Origin: Vineibacter terrae
GTDB lineage: Bacteria; Pseudomonadota; Alphaproteobacteria; Reyranellales; Reyranellaceae
Length of the DNA stretch: 64,000 bases
NCBI RefSeq assembly: GCF_008039615.1
Contig: NZ_VDUZ01000001.1
Coordinates: 62,001 to 126,000, forward strand
Direction: 5' to 3'
Below are positions 24,925 through 33,152 of this stretch, one piece after another. The notes beneath the pieces are model-generated. The model saw only the letters and a list, made by a program, of their open reading frames with translations, was not told the DNA's origin and did not search any database. The stretch's first letter is position 1; every line of letters begins with the position of its first letter. The translations under genes and the position numbers were made by a program.

Positions 24925-25482
24925 CTATCGTCCTTCCGCGACCGGCGCTGGTGCCGCCCTGTCATCCTTCATCGGCTTGAAGGCCGGCTGGAACCAGCGC
25001 TGCGCAATCAGCGTCGGTAGGTCATTGACGAAACAGGCCGCCAGAATGACTTTGCCGATCTCGGTCTTGTTGAAGCCGGTCTCGACCATGGCGGCGTACA
25101 CGACGGCGACCGAGGTGGTGGATAGCGAAATCCCTGCGATTTGCGCCTGCGGCCACGACCAGCCTATGCCGTAGCGCGCATAGAGCAGGACTCCGAGATA
25201 TGGGGCAAGGAAGCCCACGATGCCGATACCCATGCTCGGCCAGAAATGCTTGCGGATGACGCGGTTGTCGATCTCGGTGCCGGCCAGGAAGGTCAACAGG
25301 ATCGCGCCAAAGCCGGCCAGGAAATTGACCCACTCGGTGATCGTCAGGCCAATCACATTGCCTGCAATGGCGCCGACCATGATCTCGACGAGCGCCACCG
25401 ACATCGCCACCCGGATTGAAATGACGGAAGCGGCGAGCGCAAGCCCCAGCCAGAGGGCCGATGCCAACCATACATTGCCCAT
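24925..25482 (-). CDS. Half-length CPA2-type Na+/H+ antiporter, C-terminally truncated
   Basis: A 185-residue protein matching only the N-terminal half of CPA2 cation/proton antiporters, which normally have about 380-400 residues. It has about five or six membrane helices (WLASALWLGLALAASVISI, NFLAGFGAILLTFLAGTEI, GIVGFLAPYLGVLLYARY) and the conserved ISLSTTSVAVVYAAM and ILAACFVNDL stretches. Directly after VNDL the similarity ends and a short polar tail (KPMKDDRAAPAPV) leads to the stop. It is the first gene after the fluoride riboswitch. It could be a pseudogene or a half-size protein that dimerises; the frame itself is clean. Confidence 0.7.
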   Translation of the reverse strand: MGNVWLASALWLGLALAASVISIRVAMSVALVEIMVGAIAGNVIGLTITEWVNFLAGFGAILLTFLAGTEIDNRVIRKHFWPSMGIGIVGFLAPYLGVLLYARYGIGWSWPQAQIAGISLSTTSVAVVYAAMVETGFNKTEIGKVILAACFVNDLPTLIAQRWFQPAFKPMKDDRAAPAPVAEGR

Positions 25483-25545
25483 CGCACACGCTCCTTCCTC
25501 CGGCTCGAATAGCCGGCGGTCCGGTGGGGCGCGAAGACGGCATGC

Positions 25546-25566
25546 AAAACCCGCCTTGCGGCGGGT
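25546..25566 (-). terminator. Intrinsic terminator in the fluoride riboswitch leader
   Basis: On the minus strand a 7-bp GC stem (ACCCGCC, loop GCAA, GGCGGGT) runs straight into TTTTGC. It stands between the aptamer and the antiporter start, so it is the probable premature-termination switch of the leader. Confidence 0.75.
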
Positions 25567-25574
25567 CATCAGCA

Positions 25575-25608
25575 GACTCCCACCGCATGTCTCCACGCGG
25601 TAGGAGTC
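25575..25608 (-). promoter_or_regulatory. Alternative hairpin competing with the aptamer
   Basis: On the minus strand GACTCCTACCGC (25597-25608), which is the conserved 3' part of the aptamer, can pair with GCGGTGGGAGTC (25575-25586) over 12 positions including one G-U. The loop is 10 bases. Formation would dismantle the aptamer, so this is the likely ligand-free state of the expression platform. Confidence 0.65.
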
Positions 25609-25655
25609 ATCAGCCCTTGCGGGCGGTTCCGGGGGACTCCATCCCCTTCTCTTGA
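25597..25655 (-). ncRNA. Fluoride riboswitch (crcB motif) aptamer
   Basis: On the minus strand the leader reads GGGGATGGAGTCCCCC, then GGAACCGCCC, a GCAA turn, GGGCTGATGACTCCTACC. This is the crcB-motif layout: the GGxGATGG start, the first stem closed by TCCCCC, the AACCGCC...GGC second stem, and the invariant CTGATGACTCCTACC end. The downstream genes are a cation antiporter, two fluoride channels and DUF190, exactly the expected regulon. Fluoride binding should turn expression on. Confidence 0.92.
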
Positions 25656-25662
25656 CATGGGC

Positions 25663-25691
25663 AGCTTATGGAAGCCTGCAAGGGCGGTCAA
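25663..25691 (-). promoter_or_regulatory. Candidate sigma-70 promoter of the fluoride operon
   Basis: On the minus strand TTGACC (25686-25691) and TAAGCT (25663-25668) are 17 bases apart. This would place transcription start just upstream of the riboswitch aptamer. The -35 is close to consensus; the -10 is weak. Confidence 0.45.
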
Positions 25692-25755
25692 CCATCACCA
25701 TCACACCGCCGCAGGACGAGGAACGGCGGAGAGCGCCAGCACCCAACCGAAGGGA

Positions 25756-26973
25756 TCAGCGCCACGTCAGCCAGGCGATGCCGAACGCGATGGTGAGCAC
25801 CGTCAACAGACCGCCTACCCTGAAGTGATACCAGAAGCCGATCGTCACGCCGTGTGAGCGCGCGCGCTGCGCCACGATCAGATTGGCGACCGAGCCGACC
25901 AGCGCGAAATTGCCTGCCAATGTCGAGGCCATGGCGACGGCGAGCCACGCCTTTTCGGGATCCGCCAGCGGATTGACGAAAGGCTTGAGGACCAGCACCG
26001 CAGGCACATTGCTCACGAGATTGGACAGCACCGCCGTCAGCGCCGAGAGGACCGGCACGCTGGCCAGATCGAGGCGATGCACGGCGTCGACCACCTGTGG
26101 GGTCAGCATGGTCTTCTCGAACCCCGCAACGACGACGAACAGGCCGACGAACATGAGGAGCAGCGGCCAGTCGATGTCGAAGTAGACCTTCTCCGGCTTG
26201 ACGCGGCGCGTGAACAGCAGGAGCGCTCCGCCGACGATCGCCACCTTCGCGATCGGCTGGCCGGCGAAGAACAGAACGACGATCGCGACCGTGACAAGGA
26301 TGGACTTGATGGTGAGCGCACGATGATAGCGGGTCGGCCCGGCGTCAATGACCGGCAGACGGTCGCGGGTCAGGAACTCCCGGGGATGCATGAGCGCGAT
26401 GAGGGCGATGGTCAGCACCAGGCCGACGGCGGCGATCGGCGCCAGGCTCGCTGCGAACGTCCCGTAGGGGATCTGCGACAGGGAGCCGATGATCATGTTC
26501 TGCGGATTGCCGGTGATCGTGGCGGTGCTGCCGGCATTGGACGCCATGGCGACCGCCAGGAGGTAAGGCCGGGCATCGCGCTTCAACCGGTCCATCAGAT
26601 CGAGGACCAGTGGCGTCATGACGAGGCAGATCGTGTCGTTGACCAGGAAGGCGGAGAAGATGCCGGCCACGAGAACGATGGCGATCAGCAGGACGAGGGG
26701 ATGGTGGGCCCGCGTGATCGCCCATCCGTTCACCAGCCGGAAGAAGCCGGACAGGCGCAGATTGGCCACGACGATCATCATGCCGAGCAGGAGCGTGATC
26801 GTGTTGAGATCGACCGCCGCGTAGGCCTCCTCGAGCGTCAGCACGCCGACACCGACCATCAGGCTGGCGCCGAGAAGCGCCGCGCCGGTCCGGTCGAGGT
26901 GATAGCCCGGCAGCTTGCCGACGGCGATGACGAGATAGGTCGCTGCGAAGATGACGGTGGCCGCAATCAGCAT
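25756..26973 (-). CDS. ArsB/NhaD-like inorganic ion permease
   Basis: A ~405-residue membrane protein of the ion-transporter superfamily that includes ArsB, NhaD and citrate/anion carriers. About 11 hydrophobic segments are seen, starting LIAATVIFAATYLVIAV. Both halves carry the hairpin-loop motifs: ASNAGSTATITGNPQNMIIG (the GNPQN turn) and ASTLAGNFALVGSVANLIV. The FLVNDTICLVMTPLV segment is typical. Either anion export or Na+/H+ exchange is possible. It lies upstream of, not under, the fluoride riboswitch. The ATG at 26973 is used; another is at 26991. Confidence 0.8.
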   Translation of the reverse strand: MLIAATVIFAATYLVIAVGKLPGYHLDRTGAALLGASLMVGVGVLTLEEAYAAVDLNTITLLLGMMIVVANLRLSGFFRLVNGWAITRAHHPLVLLIAIVLVAGIFSAFLVNDTICLVMTPLVLDLMDRLKRDARPYLLAVAMASNAGSTATITGNPQNMIIGSLSQIPYGTFAASLAPIAAVGLVLTIALIALMHPREFLTRDRLPVIDAGPTRYHRALTIKSILVTVAIVVLFFAGQPIAKVAIVGGALLLFTRRVKPEKVYFDIDWPLLLMFVGLFVVVAGFEKTMLTPQVVDAVHRLDLASVPVLSALTAVLSNLVSNVPAVLVLKPFVNPLADPEKAWLAVAMASTLAGNFALVGSVANLIVAQRARSHGVTIGFWYHFRVGGLLTVLTIAFGIAWLTWR

Positions 26974-27022
26974 CGCACTGCACCGAGGCATGACCCAGGC
27001 GATCGCGGGATCAGGCCGGACG

Positions 27023-27499
27023 TCACAGCCAGCGCCGCACGCGTGCCTTGTAGGCGGCGTATTGCGACCCGAAGCGGCGCTCCAGGTAGGCCTCCTCGCG
27101 GGCGATGACACCGTAGCGCAGCACCAGCAGCACCGGCGCCAGCAGGATCGGCAGCCAGGCATTGTTGTCGGCGATCGCGACGCCGAGATGCACGGTGCTG
27201 AGCCCCATGTAGATCGGGTTGCGCGAATAGCGATAGAGGCCACCCTCGACCATGGCCGTGCTCGGCCGGCGCGGCTGCACCGACGTGCCCGCCCGCCGGA
27301 AGCGGCGGGCGCAATCAACCACGACAGCCACGCCCGCAAGGATCACCGCCCCGCCGAGCCATTGCCGGGTCCACCAGCGCAGGCCGATCAGGTCCATCGG
27401 GTAGATCCAGCGATCCGCCAGCAGCCCAGCCGCCAGCGCGATCAGGAACAGCATGGGCGGCTGGATGACGACGTTGCTGGTCTGGGGCGCTGCGGTCAT
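27023..27499 (-). CDS. Isoprenylcysteine carboxyl methyltransferase-like membrane protein
   Basis: A 158-residue membrane protein of the ICMT/PEMT-like methyltransferase group. Four hydrophobic helices are present, with the C-terminal SAM-binding signature GGLYRYSRNPIYMGL, then AREEAYLERRFGSQYAAYKARVRRWL. Bacterial members methylate small or membrane-associated substrates that are mostly unknown. It lies 49 bases before the permease gene on the same strand. Confidence 0.85.
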   Translation of the reverse strand: MTAAPQTSNVVIQPPMLFLIALAAGLLADRWIYPMDLIGLRWWTRQWLGGAVILAGVAVVVDCARRFRRAGTSVQPRRPSTAMVEGGLYRYSRNPIYMGLSTVHLGVAIADNNAWLPILLAPVLLVLRYGVIAREEAYLERRFGSQYAAYKARVRRWL

Positions 27500-27600
27500 G
27501 GGACAAGTCTAGCATGCGTGGCCGCGCCGGGAACGGCGTAGGCTGCGGCACGGCGTGCGCTATAGTCGGGGCACGAGGCGCGGACAAGCCGGAGGAAGCA

Positions 27601-28779
27601 ATGCCCTACATCGAAGGCCGCACGGTGCACGACGCCGACGCCCATATCATGGAGACGCCGGAGCTGCTCGAGACCTATGTCGAGGACCGCTTCCGGCAGG
27701 CCGTGCGACGCTTCGACGTGTTCAGCGCCATCCCCGACTACGCCGACCGGTTCGAGGCGGTGCGCTACCGTCACGACGACGCCGAATGGCGCGCCGGCGA
27801 CGCCAGCCAGATCCTGCTGCGCAAGAACTGGGATGCCCTGGGAGCCTGGCGGCGCGAGGACCGGCCGGCAGCGCTCGACCATCTCGGGGTGGCGAGCCAG
27901 CTCGTCTTCAACACCATGCTGAGCGCCTTCCTGAGCGACCTGGAGCATGGCGACGACCTCGGCCTCGCCTATGCCGCCGCCCGCGGCCACAACCGGGCCA
28001 TGGCGGCGTTCTGCGGCATCGACCGCCGGCTGCTCGCGACCGGCTATGTGCCGCTGGCCGATCCGGCGCAGGCGGTGGCGATCGCGCGCGAGGCCATCGC
28101 CATGGGCTGCAAGGCGCTGCTGATCCCATCGCGCTGCCCGCGGGACCATGCGCCCAGCCACGTCGCGCTGGACGGCGTCTGGGCGCAGGCGCAGGAAGCC
28201 GGCCTGCCGATCGTCTTCCATGTCGGCGGCGGCGGTCCGCTGCTGTCGCGCGCCTACTTCAACAACGGCCTGCCGCCGGTGCCCGACTTCCATGGCGGCG
28301 CCGAGAATTTCCGCTCGGTCGACTACATGGCGATCCCCAACCCGCCGATGCAGACGCTGGCGACCCTGATCCTGGACCGCGTGCTCGACCGCTTTCCGCG
28401 CCTGAAGCTCGGCGTCATCGAGCAGGGCGCCTCGTGGCTGCCCGGCTGGATGCGCGCCCTCGATTCGGCCTGGACCGCCTTCCGCAAGAACGAGGAGCGG
28501 CTGCAGAAGATGTCGCTCAAGCCCAGCGAGTTCGTGCGCCGCCAGATCAGGGTCACGCCCTACCCGCACGAGGACACGGGCTGGATCATCGCCAACGCCG
28601 GGCCGGAAGTCTGCCTGTTCTCGACCGATTTCCCGCATGTCGAAGGCGGCCGCAACCCGATCAAGCGCTTCGACGACGCGCTGGCCGGAACGCCCGATGC
28701 CGCCCGGCACCGCTTCTACTGCGACAACTTCGTCGACCTGATGGGTGCCGGCCTGGCACCGGCGCTGCGCGCGGCATAG
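27601..28779 (+). CDS. Amidohydrolase-2 family metal-dependent hydrolase
   Basis: A 392-residue TIM-barrel amidohydrolase of the aminocarboxymuconate-semialdehyde decarboxylase-related group. The N-terminal metal motif is VHDADAHIME, one His is in IVFHVGGGG, and the late acid is in FSTDFPHVEGG. GGAGGAAG directly precedes the ATG. Members are decarboxylases or hydrolases of aromatic or carboxylated substrates; the exact reaction cannot be told from sequence. Confidence 0.82.
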   Translation: MPYIEGRTVHDADAHIMETPELLETYVEDRFRQAVRRFDVFSAIPDYADRFEAVRYRHDDAEWRAGDASQILLRKNWDALGAWRREDRPAALDHLGVASQLVFNTMLSAFLSDLEHGDDLGLAYAAARGHNRAMAAFCGIDRRLLATGYVPLADPAQAVAIAREAIAMGCKALLIPSRCPRDHAPSHVALDGVWAQAQEAGLPIVFHVGGGGPLLSRAYFNNGLPPVPDFHGGAENFRSVDYMAIPNPPMQTLATLILDRVLDRFPRLKLGVIEQGASWLPGWMRALDSAWTAFRKNEERLQKMSLKPSEFVRRQIRVTPYPHEDTGWIIANAGPEVCLFSTDFPHVEGGRNPIKRFDDALAGTPDAARHRFYCDNFVDLMGAGLAPALRAA

Positions 28780-28876
28780 GTTTTGTTTTTTTAGGACCGC
28801 GGGCAGCACGCCATCCACACCCGCGGCAGTCCAGCCCTTGCATCGCCGTGCGCGGGGTGCTTAGTGTGCGCCTTTA

Positions 28877-29860
28877 ATGACAATGCGCCCCCTGATCCCC
28901 GGGATGCCGCGGCACCTGCTCGGCATCGAAGGTCTGACGGCTGCGACCATCGCGGCCCTGCTGGATCTTTCCGAGACCTATATCGACACCAGCCGCTCGC
29001 TGGTGAAGAAGCGCGACGTGCTGGCCGGCCGCACGATCATCAACCTGTTCTTCGAGAACAGCACCCGCACCCGGACCTCCTTCGAGGTGGCCGCCAAGCG
29101 GCTGGGCGCCGACGTGGTCAACATGGAGGTGCAGACCTCCTCGACCCGCAAGGGCGAGACCCTGCTCGACACCGCCATGACGCTGAACGCCATGCTGCCC
29201 GATGCGCTGGTGGTGCGGCACCAGGATTCGGGTGCCGTCAACCTTCTGTCACAGAAGGTCAACTGCGCCGTCGTCAACGGCGGCGACGGCCAGCACGAGC
29301 ATCCTACCCAGGCGCTGCTGGACGCGCTCACCATCCGCCGCCGCAAGGGCCGGCTGCAGGGCCTCACGGTGGTGATCTGCGGTGATGTGCTGCACAGCCG
29401 CGTGGCGCGCTCCAACATCCACCTGCTGAACATCATGGGCGCGCACGTGCGCGTCGTGGCGCCGGCCACGCTGATGCCGACCGAGGTCGAGCGGCTGGGC
29501 GTCGAGCCGCATTTCAGCATGAAGAGCGGCCTGAAGGACGCCGATATCGTGATGATGCTGCGCCTGCAGACCGAGCGCATGAGCGGCTCGTTCGTGCCCA
29601 CGGTCAGCGAGTACTTCCACTTCTTCGGGCTGGACCGCGCCAAGCTGGCCCTCGCCAAGCCGGAGGTGCTGGTGATGCATCCCGGGCCGATGAACCGCGG
29701 CGTCGAGATCGACTCGGCGGTGGCCGACGACCTGCAGCGCAGCGTCATCCACGAGCAGGTCGAGATGGGCGTGGCCGTGCGCATGGCCTGCCTCGATGCG
29801 CTGGTCGGCGGCCTGCAGAACTACGACGACCGCTTCGCGGCCGAGAAGGACGGGCGCTGA
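28877..29860 (+). CDS. pyrB: Aspartate carbamoyltransferase catalytic subunit
   Basis: A 327-residue ATCase catalytic chain, the committed step of pyrimidine synthesis (carbamoyl phosphate + aspartate to N-carbamoylaspartate). The carbamoyl-phosphate loop is [13 protein letters not shown]; the second site is [10 protein letters not shown]; the aspartate-binding region includes [12 protein letters not shown]. No regulatory pyrI is adjacent. It is followed after one base by a dihydroorotase-like gene, which is the class A ATCase arrangement with a PyrC-type partner. ATG at 28877, with another at 28883. Confidence 0.96.
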   Translation: MTMRPLIPGMPRHLLGIEGLTAATIAALLDLSETYIDTSRSLVKKRDVLAGRTIINLFFENSTRTRTSFEVAAKRLGADVVNMEVQTSSTRKGETLLDTAMTLNAMLPDALVVRHQDSGAVNLLSQKVNCAVVNGGDGQHEHPTQALLDALTIRRRKGRLQGLTVVICGDVLHSRVARSNIHLLNIMGAHVRVVAPATLMPTEVERLGVEPHFSMKSGLKDADIVMMLRLQTERMSGSFVPTVSEYFHFFGLDRAKLALAKPEVLVMHPGPMNRGVEIDSAVADDLQRSVIHEQVEMGVAVRMACLDALVGGLQNYDDRFAAEKDGR

Positions 29861-29861
29861 C

Positions 29862-31181
29862 ATGGCCAACACCGGCGCACCCGTCGCCTACATCAACGCC
29901 CGCCTGATCGACCCGATCGCCGGCACCGATCAGCTTGGCAGCCTCCTGGTCGGCGCCGACGGCAAGATCGCCGACTGGGGGCCCAGCCTGTTCTCCAGCG
30001 GCGCTCCCTGGGGCATCGAGACCGTCGATTGCGGGCGTCAATGCCTGGCACCCGGCATCGTCGATCTGCGCGTGCACACCGGCGAGCCCGGCGAGGAGCA
30101 CAAGGAGACGCTCGACACCGCCGGCCGCGCCGCCGCCGCCGGCGGCGTGACGTCGATGTGCATCCTGCCCGACACCGATCCGCCGTTCGACGACGCCTCG
30201 CTGATCGAGTTCGTGCATCGCCGCTCGCGCCAGGTGCGCCTGTCCAAGATGTACGCCTATGGCGCGCTCACCATGGACCTGCAGGGCGAGCACCTGGCCG
30301 AGCTGGGCCTGCTGCAGGAAGCCGGCGCCGTCGCCTTCACCGACGCCGACCGGCCGCTGGGCAACGCCCAGACCATGCGGCGCGCCCTCTACTACGCCAA
30401 GACCTTCGGCGCGCTGATCGTGCATCTGCCGCAGGAGCCGACACTGTCGACCGGCCACATGAACAACGGCGAGCTCGCGACACGGCTGGGACTGGCCAGC
30501 AGCCACAAGCTCGCCGAGGCGATCATGCTGGAGCGCGACCTGCGGCTGGTCGAGATGACCGGTGCGCGCTACCACGCCAGCAAGATCTCGACCGAGGAAG
30601 GCGTCGAGGTCATGCGCCGCGCCAAGGCGCGTGGCCTGAAGGTGACCTGCGACACGGCCCCGCACTACTTCGCCCTCAACGAGATCGCGGTCGGCGACTA
30701 CCGCACCTTCGCCAAGGTCGTGCCGCCGCTGCGCGGCGAGAACGACCGCCGCGCCATCGTCGAGGGGCTCAAGGACGGCACCATCGACTGCATCGTGTCG
30801 GATCACCGGCCGCAGGACGTCGAGAGCAAGCGCGTGCCCTTCGCCATGGCGCAGCCCGGCGTGGTCGGGCTCGAGACGCTGCTGCCCATCTCGCTGGAGC
30901 TGTACCACAACCGCCAGATGGGCCTGCCGGCGATCTGGCAGCGGCTGGCCAGCACACCGGCGCGGCTGTTCAACCTGCCAGGCGGCCGCTTCGAGAAGGG
31001 CGCGCCGGCCGACCTGGTCCTGTTCGATCCCGAGCTCGCCTGGGTGGTCGATCCCGAGGAATTCAACAGCAAGACCGGCAATACCGCTTTCGACGAGCGG
31101 CCGACCCAGGGCCGGGCGCTGATGACCATCGTCGACGGCCGCGTGATCTACCGCGATGCCAAGCGCTGGCCGGCGGCCTAG
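29862..31181 (+). CDS. Dihydroorotase-like protein (probable non-catalytic PyrC')
   Basis: A 439-residue amidohydrolase of the dihydroorotase type encoded directly after pyrB. Key metal ligands are altered: the usual HxH after the first strand is Arg70-Val-His72 (VDLRVHTGEPG), and the His of the HxxH[VIL]S motif is Lys241 (YHASKIST). The late Asp is kept (IVSDHRPQD). Similar proteins in pseudomonads (PyrC') are inactive but needed to assemble ATCase, and this is the likely role here. A catalytic dihydroorotase would then be encoded elsewhere. Annotation as active pyrC would probably be wrong. Confidence 0.8.
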   Translation: MANTGAPVAYINARLIDPIAGTDQLGSLLVGADGKIADWGPSLFSSGAPWGIETVDCGRQCLAPGIVDLRVHTGEPGEEHKETLDTAGRAAAAGGVTSMCILPDTDPPFDDASLIEFVHRRSRQVRLSKMYAYGALTMDLQGEHLAELGLLQEAGAVAFTDADRPLGNAQTMRRALYYAKTFGALIVHLPQEPTLSTGHMNNGELATRLGLASSHKLAEAIMLERDLRLVEMTGARYHASKISTEEGVEVMRRAKARGLKVTCDTAPHYFALNEIAVGDYRTFAKVVPPLRGENDRRAIVEGLKDGTIDCIVSDHRPQDVESKRVPFAMAQPGVVGLETLLPISLELYHNRQMGLPAIWQRLASTPARLFNLPGGRFEKGAPADLVLFDPELAWVVDPEEFNSKTGNTAFDERPTQGRALMTIVDGRVIYRDAKRWPAA

Positions 31182-31183
31182 CC

Positions 31184-31292
31184 GGGAGCGCGCCACTCCA
31201 GTGGCGCACCGGCGCGCAGCGCCGGATCGTTGGCAACACCAGAACAAGAGCCGGCCCTTCGGGCCGGGGCGCCACTGGAGTGGCGCGCTCCC
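31184..31292. repeat. Intergenic inverted repeat, GGGAGCGCGCCACT family (copy 2)
   Basis: Perfect 24-bp terminal arms begin at 31184 (GGGAGCGCGCCACTCCAGTG...) and end at 31292. They enclose smaller hairpins (CCGGCGCGCAGCGCCGG, CCGGCCCTTCGGGCCGG). It starts three bases after the upstream stop codon and ends 18 bases before the next start. Same family as 22769-22895. Confidence 0.85.
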
Positions 31293-31310
31293 AGCAGAGA
31301 AGGCAGCGCA

Positions 31311-32051
31311 GTGATCGAGAGCGACCTCGACATCCCGACCGGCGACGGCAGGATGAACACCTTCAGCGTGCGCCTGGCGCAGGGCGGGCCCCACCCGGCC
31401 GTGGTGATGCTGATGGACGCGGCCGGCGTGCGCGGGGCGTTGCGCGACATCGCGCGGCGCCTGGCTGCCTCGGGCTATGTCGTCTTCGTGCCCAACCTTT
31501 ACTACCGCACGTCGCGCAATTTCGTTGCCGGGCCGCTGCGCGACCATCCCGACGTCGAGAAGAACAAGGCCGAGATGACGCGCCATCGCAGCGCCATCGG
31601 ACACGCCGAGGTGAGCCGCGACATCGGCGCGCTGCTCGACCATATCGCCGCCGATCCCGCCGTTCGCCGTGGCAAGGTCGGCACCGTGGGTTATTGCATG
31701 AGCGGTGCCTATGTCGTGACGACGGCGGCGAGCTGGCCCGATCGCATCGCCTGTGGCGCCGCCTTCTACGGCACGCGCTTGATGGCGGACGCACCGGATG
31801 CGCCATGGCGCCGGCTGGGCGAGATCAGGGCCGAGCTGCACTTCGCCTTCGCCGAGATCGACTCCTACGTGCCGCCGGACGAGGTCGCGGCATTCCGCAA
31901 GCACCTCGCCGAGGCGCCGTTCCGCAGCACCGTGGAGATCCTGCCCGGCACCGGCCACGGCTATGCCTTCACCGACAGCGCCAGCTTCAACAAGCCGGCG
32001 GCCGAGCAGCATTTCCATGCCACGCTGGCGCTGTTCCGCCGCCATCTGTAG
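31311..32051 (+). CDS. Dienelactone hydrolase family protein
   Basis: A 246-residue alpha/beta hydrolase of the DLH type. The nucleophile is Cys in GTVGYCMSGAYV, with the acid in FAFAEIDSYVP and the His in GTGHGYAF. Classical DLH enzymes open 4-carboxymethylenebut-2-en-4-olide to maleylacetate, but many homologues have other substrates. A GTG start at 31311 is used because an AGAAGG site precedes it. An in-frame ATG at 31230 lies inside the repeat element and would add a low-quality N-terminus. Confidence 0.85.
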   Translation: MIESDLDIPTGDGRMNTFSVRLAQGGPHPAVVMLMDAAGVRGALRDIARRLAASGYVVFVPNLYYRTSRNFVAGPLRDHPDVEKNKAEMTRHRSAIGHAEVSRDIGALLDHIAADPAVRRGKVGTVGYCMSGAYVVTTAASWPDRIACGAAFYGTRLMADAPDAPWRRLGEIRAELHFAFAEIDSYVPPDEVAAFRKHLAEAPFRSTVEILPGTGHGYAFTDSASFNKPAAEQHFHATLALFRRHL

Positions 32052-32190
32052 GCCGGCGCGCCGCCGCCGCACGGCATCGTGCGGCAACCCTGCCCGCCCC
32101 AGTGGCGCGCGCCGGCGGGCAGCGCTACATTTTCGCCACTTTCGGGGCCAAATTCGCAAGCATCCTTCCAACGACAACCGGGGCCGCTTC

Positions 32191-33006
32191 ATGCGCATCG
32201 CCACCCTTTCTGCCGTGCTCGTCGTGCTGGGAGCCGGCACCGCGGCCGCTCAGCAGCAGCCGTCGCTCGACCGCTCCAGCGACATGCTCGACACCATGAC
32301 GCGGCGTCTGAAGCTGTGCGCCGAGATCACCGATACCGCGGCGCGGCTGACCTGCTACGATCGAGTCGAATCAGGCGGCAGCGCGCCGACGCCGACACCC
32401 ACCCCCACGCCGCAGGCCGGCCCCGCGCCGGCGCCGCAAGCCGCGCCACCACCGCCCACGCCCGCGCCGCCGCCGCGCAGCCCCGCCGCCGCGCCGCCGT
32501 CGGCCGTGACCTCGCAGCCGATCGCTCCGCCCGACCCGTCGCGGGTCGGCCAGGATGACAAGCCGGTAGCCCCCGAGGACCGCGCCTTCGATCCCCGCAC
32601 GCAGGGCCGCGGCGGGCCCGGCACCACGATCGGCGCCGCCCCTGGGGTCGTCCTGCCGGGACAGGGGCCGAGCACGGTCGAGCCGCAGTGGCGCCGCATC
32701 GGCGCCGTGCCGATACGCTCGGCACCGGGCACCCAGGTGCCGGTCGTCACGCTGGAGCTGCCCGGCCTGCGCCCCGGACCGGACTATCGCTGGCAATTGT
32801 CGATGGCGCTGGCCAACAACACGGCGCGCACGTTCGACGTCACCATCGCCTGCGCCTTCAACAACGGCGACCGCAAGGTCAGCGACATGACCATCATCCT
32901 GCGCAACGTGCGCGGCGGCGAGAAGGTCGGCGCCGACATCGCCGGGCCGCCGACCAACCAGTTCGTCGACAACGCCCCCTGCCACGTGATCTCGCCGCTG
33001 CAGTGA
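32191..33006 (+). CDS. Exported proline-rich protein of unknown function
   Basis: A 271-residue secreted protein. A signal peptide (LSAVLVVLGAGTAAAQ) is followed by a helical piece with two cysteines (KLCAEITDTAARLTCYDR), similar to short periplasmic modules in alphaproteobacteria. Next comes a low-complexity Pro/Ala/Thr linker (~residues 65-110) and a beta-rich C-terminal domain (YRWQLSMALANNTARTFDV, NNGDRKVSDMTIIL). Periplasmic or surface-exposed. No specific function can be assigned. Confidence 0.7.
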   Translation: MRIATLSAVLVVLGAGTAAAQQQPSLDRSSDMLDTMTRRLKLCAEITDTAARLTCYDRVESGGSAPTPTPTPTPQAGPAPAPQAAPPPPTPAPPPRSPAAAPPSAVTSQPIAPPDPSRVGQDDKPVAPEDRAFDPRTQGRGGPGTTIGAAPGVVLPGQGPSTVEPQWRRIGAVPIRSAPGTQVPVVTLELPGLRPGPDYRWQLSMALANNTARTFDVTIACAFNNGDRKVSDMTIILRNVRGGEKVGADIAGPPTNQFVDNAPCHVISPLQ

Positions 33007-33010
33007 TGTC

Positions 33011-33150
33011 CTCATCCTCCCCAACGAAGTTGGGGAGGTGGCCCGAAGGGCTGGAGGGGAGCCGACGCGATCTTCGAAACAAGCACCACGAGCGCTCCCC
33101 ATCCGGCCTTCGGCCACCTTCTCCACGCAAGGCGTGGGGAAGGGAATGAG
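33011..33150. repeat. Intergenic palindromic element, CTCCCC family
   Basis: A long imperfect palindrome between convergent genes: CTCATCCTCCCCAACGAAGT at one end and GGCGTGGGGAAGGGAATGAG at the other. Inner hairpins include GGCCCGAAGGGCT. Related elements are at 38012-38142 and 58605-58753, and a minimal one at 34751-34773. Likely a mobile palindrome used as a transcript end. Confidence 0.75.
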
Positions 33151-33152
33151 CG

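Noticed and set aside
25560-25590. Second GCTGATGA next to the terminator as a tandem fluoride aptamer
   Set aside because: It lacks the 5' GGxGATGG half and the AACCGCC stem, so it is treated as part of the expression platform.
29862-31181. Calling the PyrB neighbour an active dihydroorotase
   Set aside because: Two conserved metal-binding histidines are replaced by Arg and Lys, so only a dihydroorotase-like call is supported.
29745-32240. Minus-strand open frame (~831 codons) opposite the PyrC' and dienelactone hydrolase genes
   Set aside because: Both plus-strand proteins are recognisable; the minus frame also runs through a repeat element.
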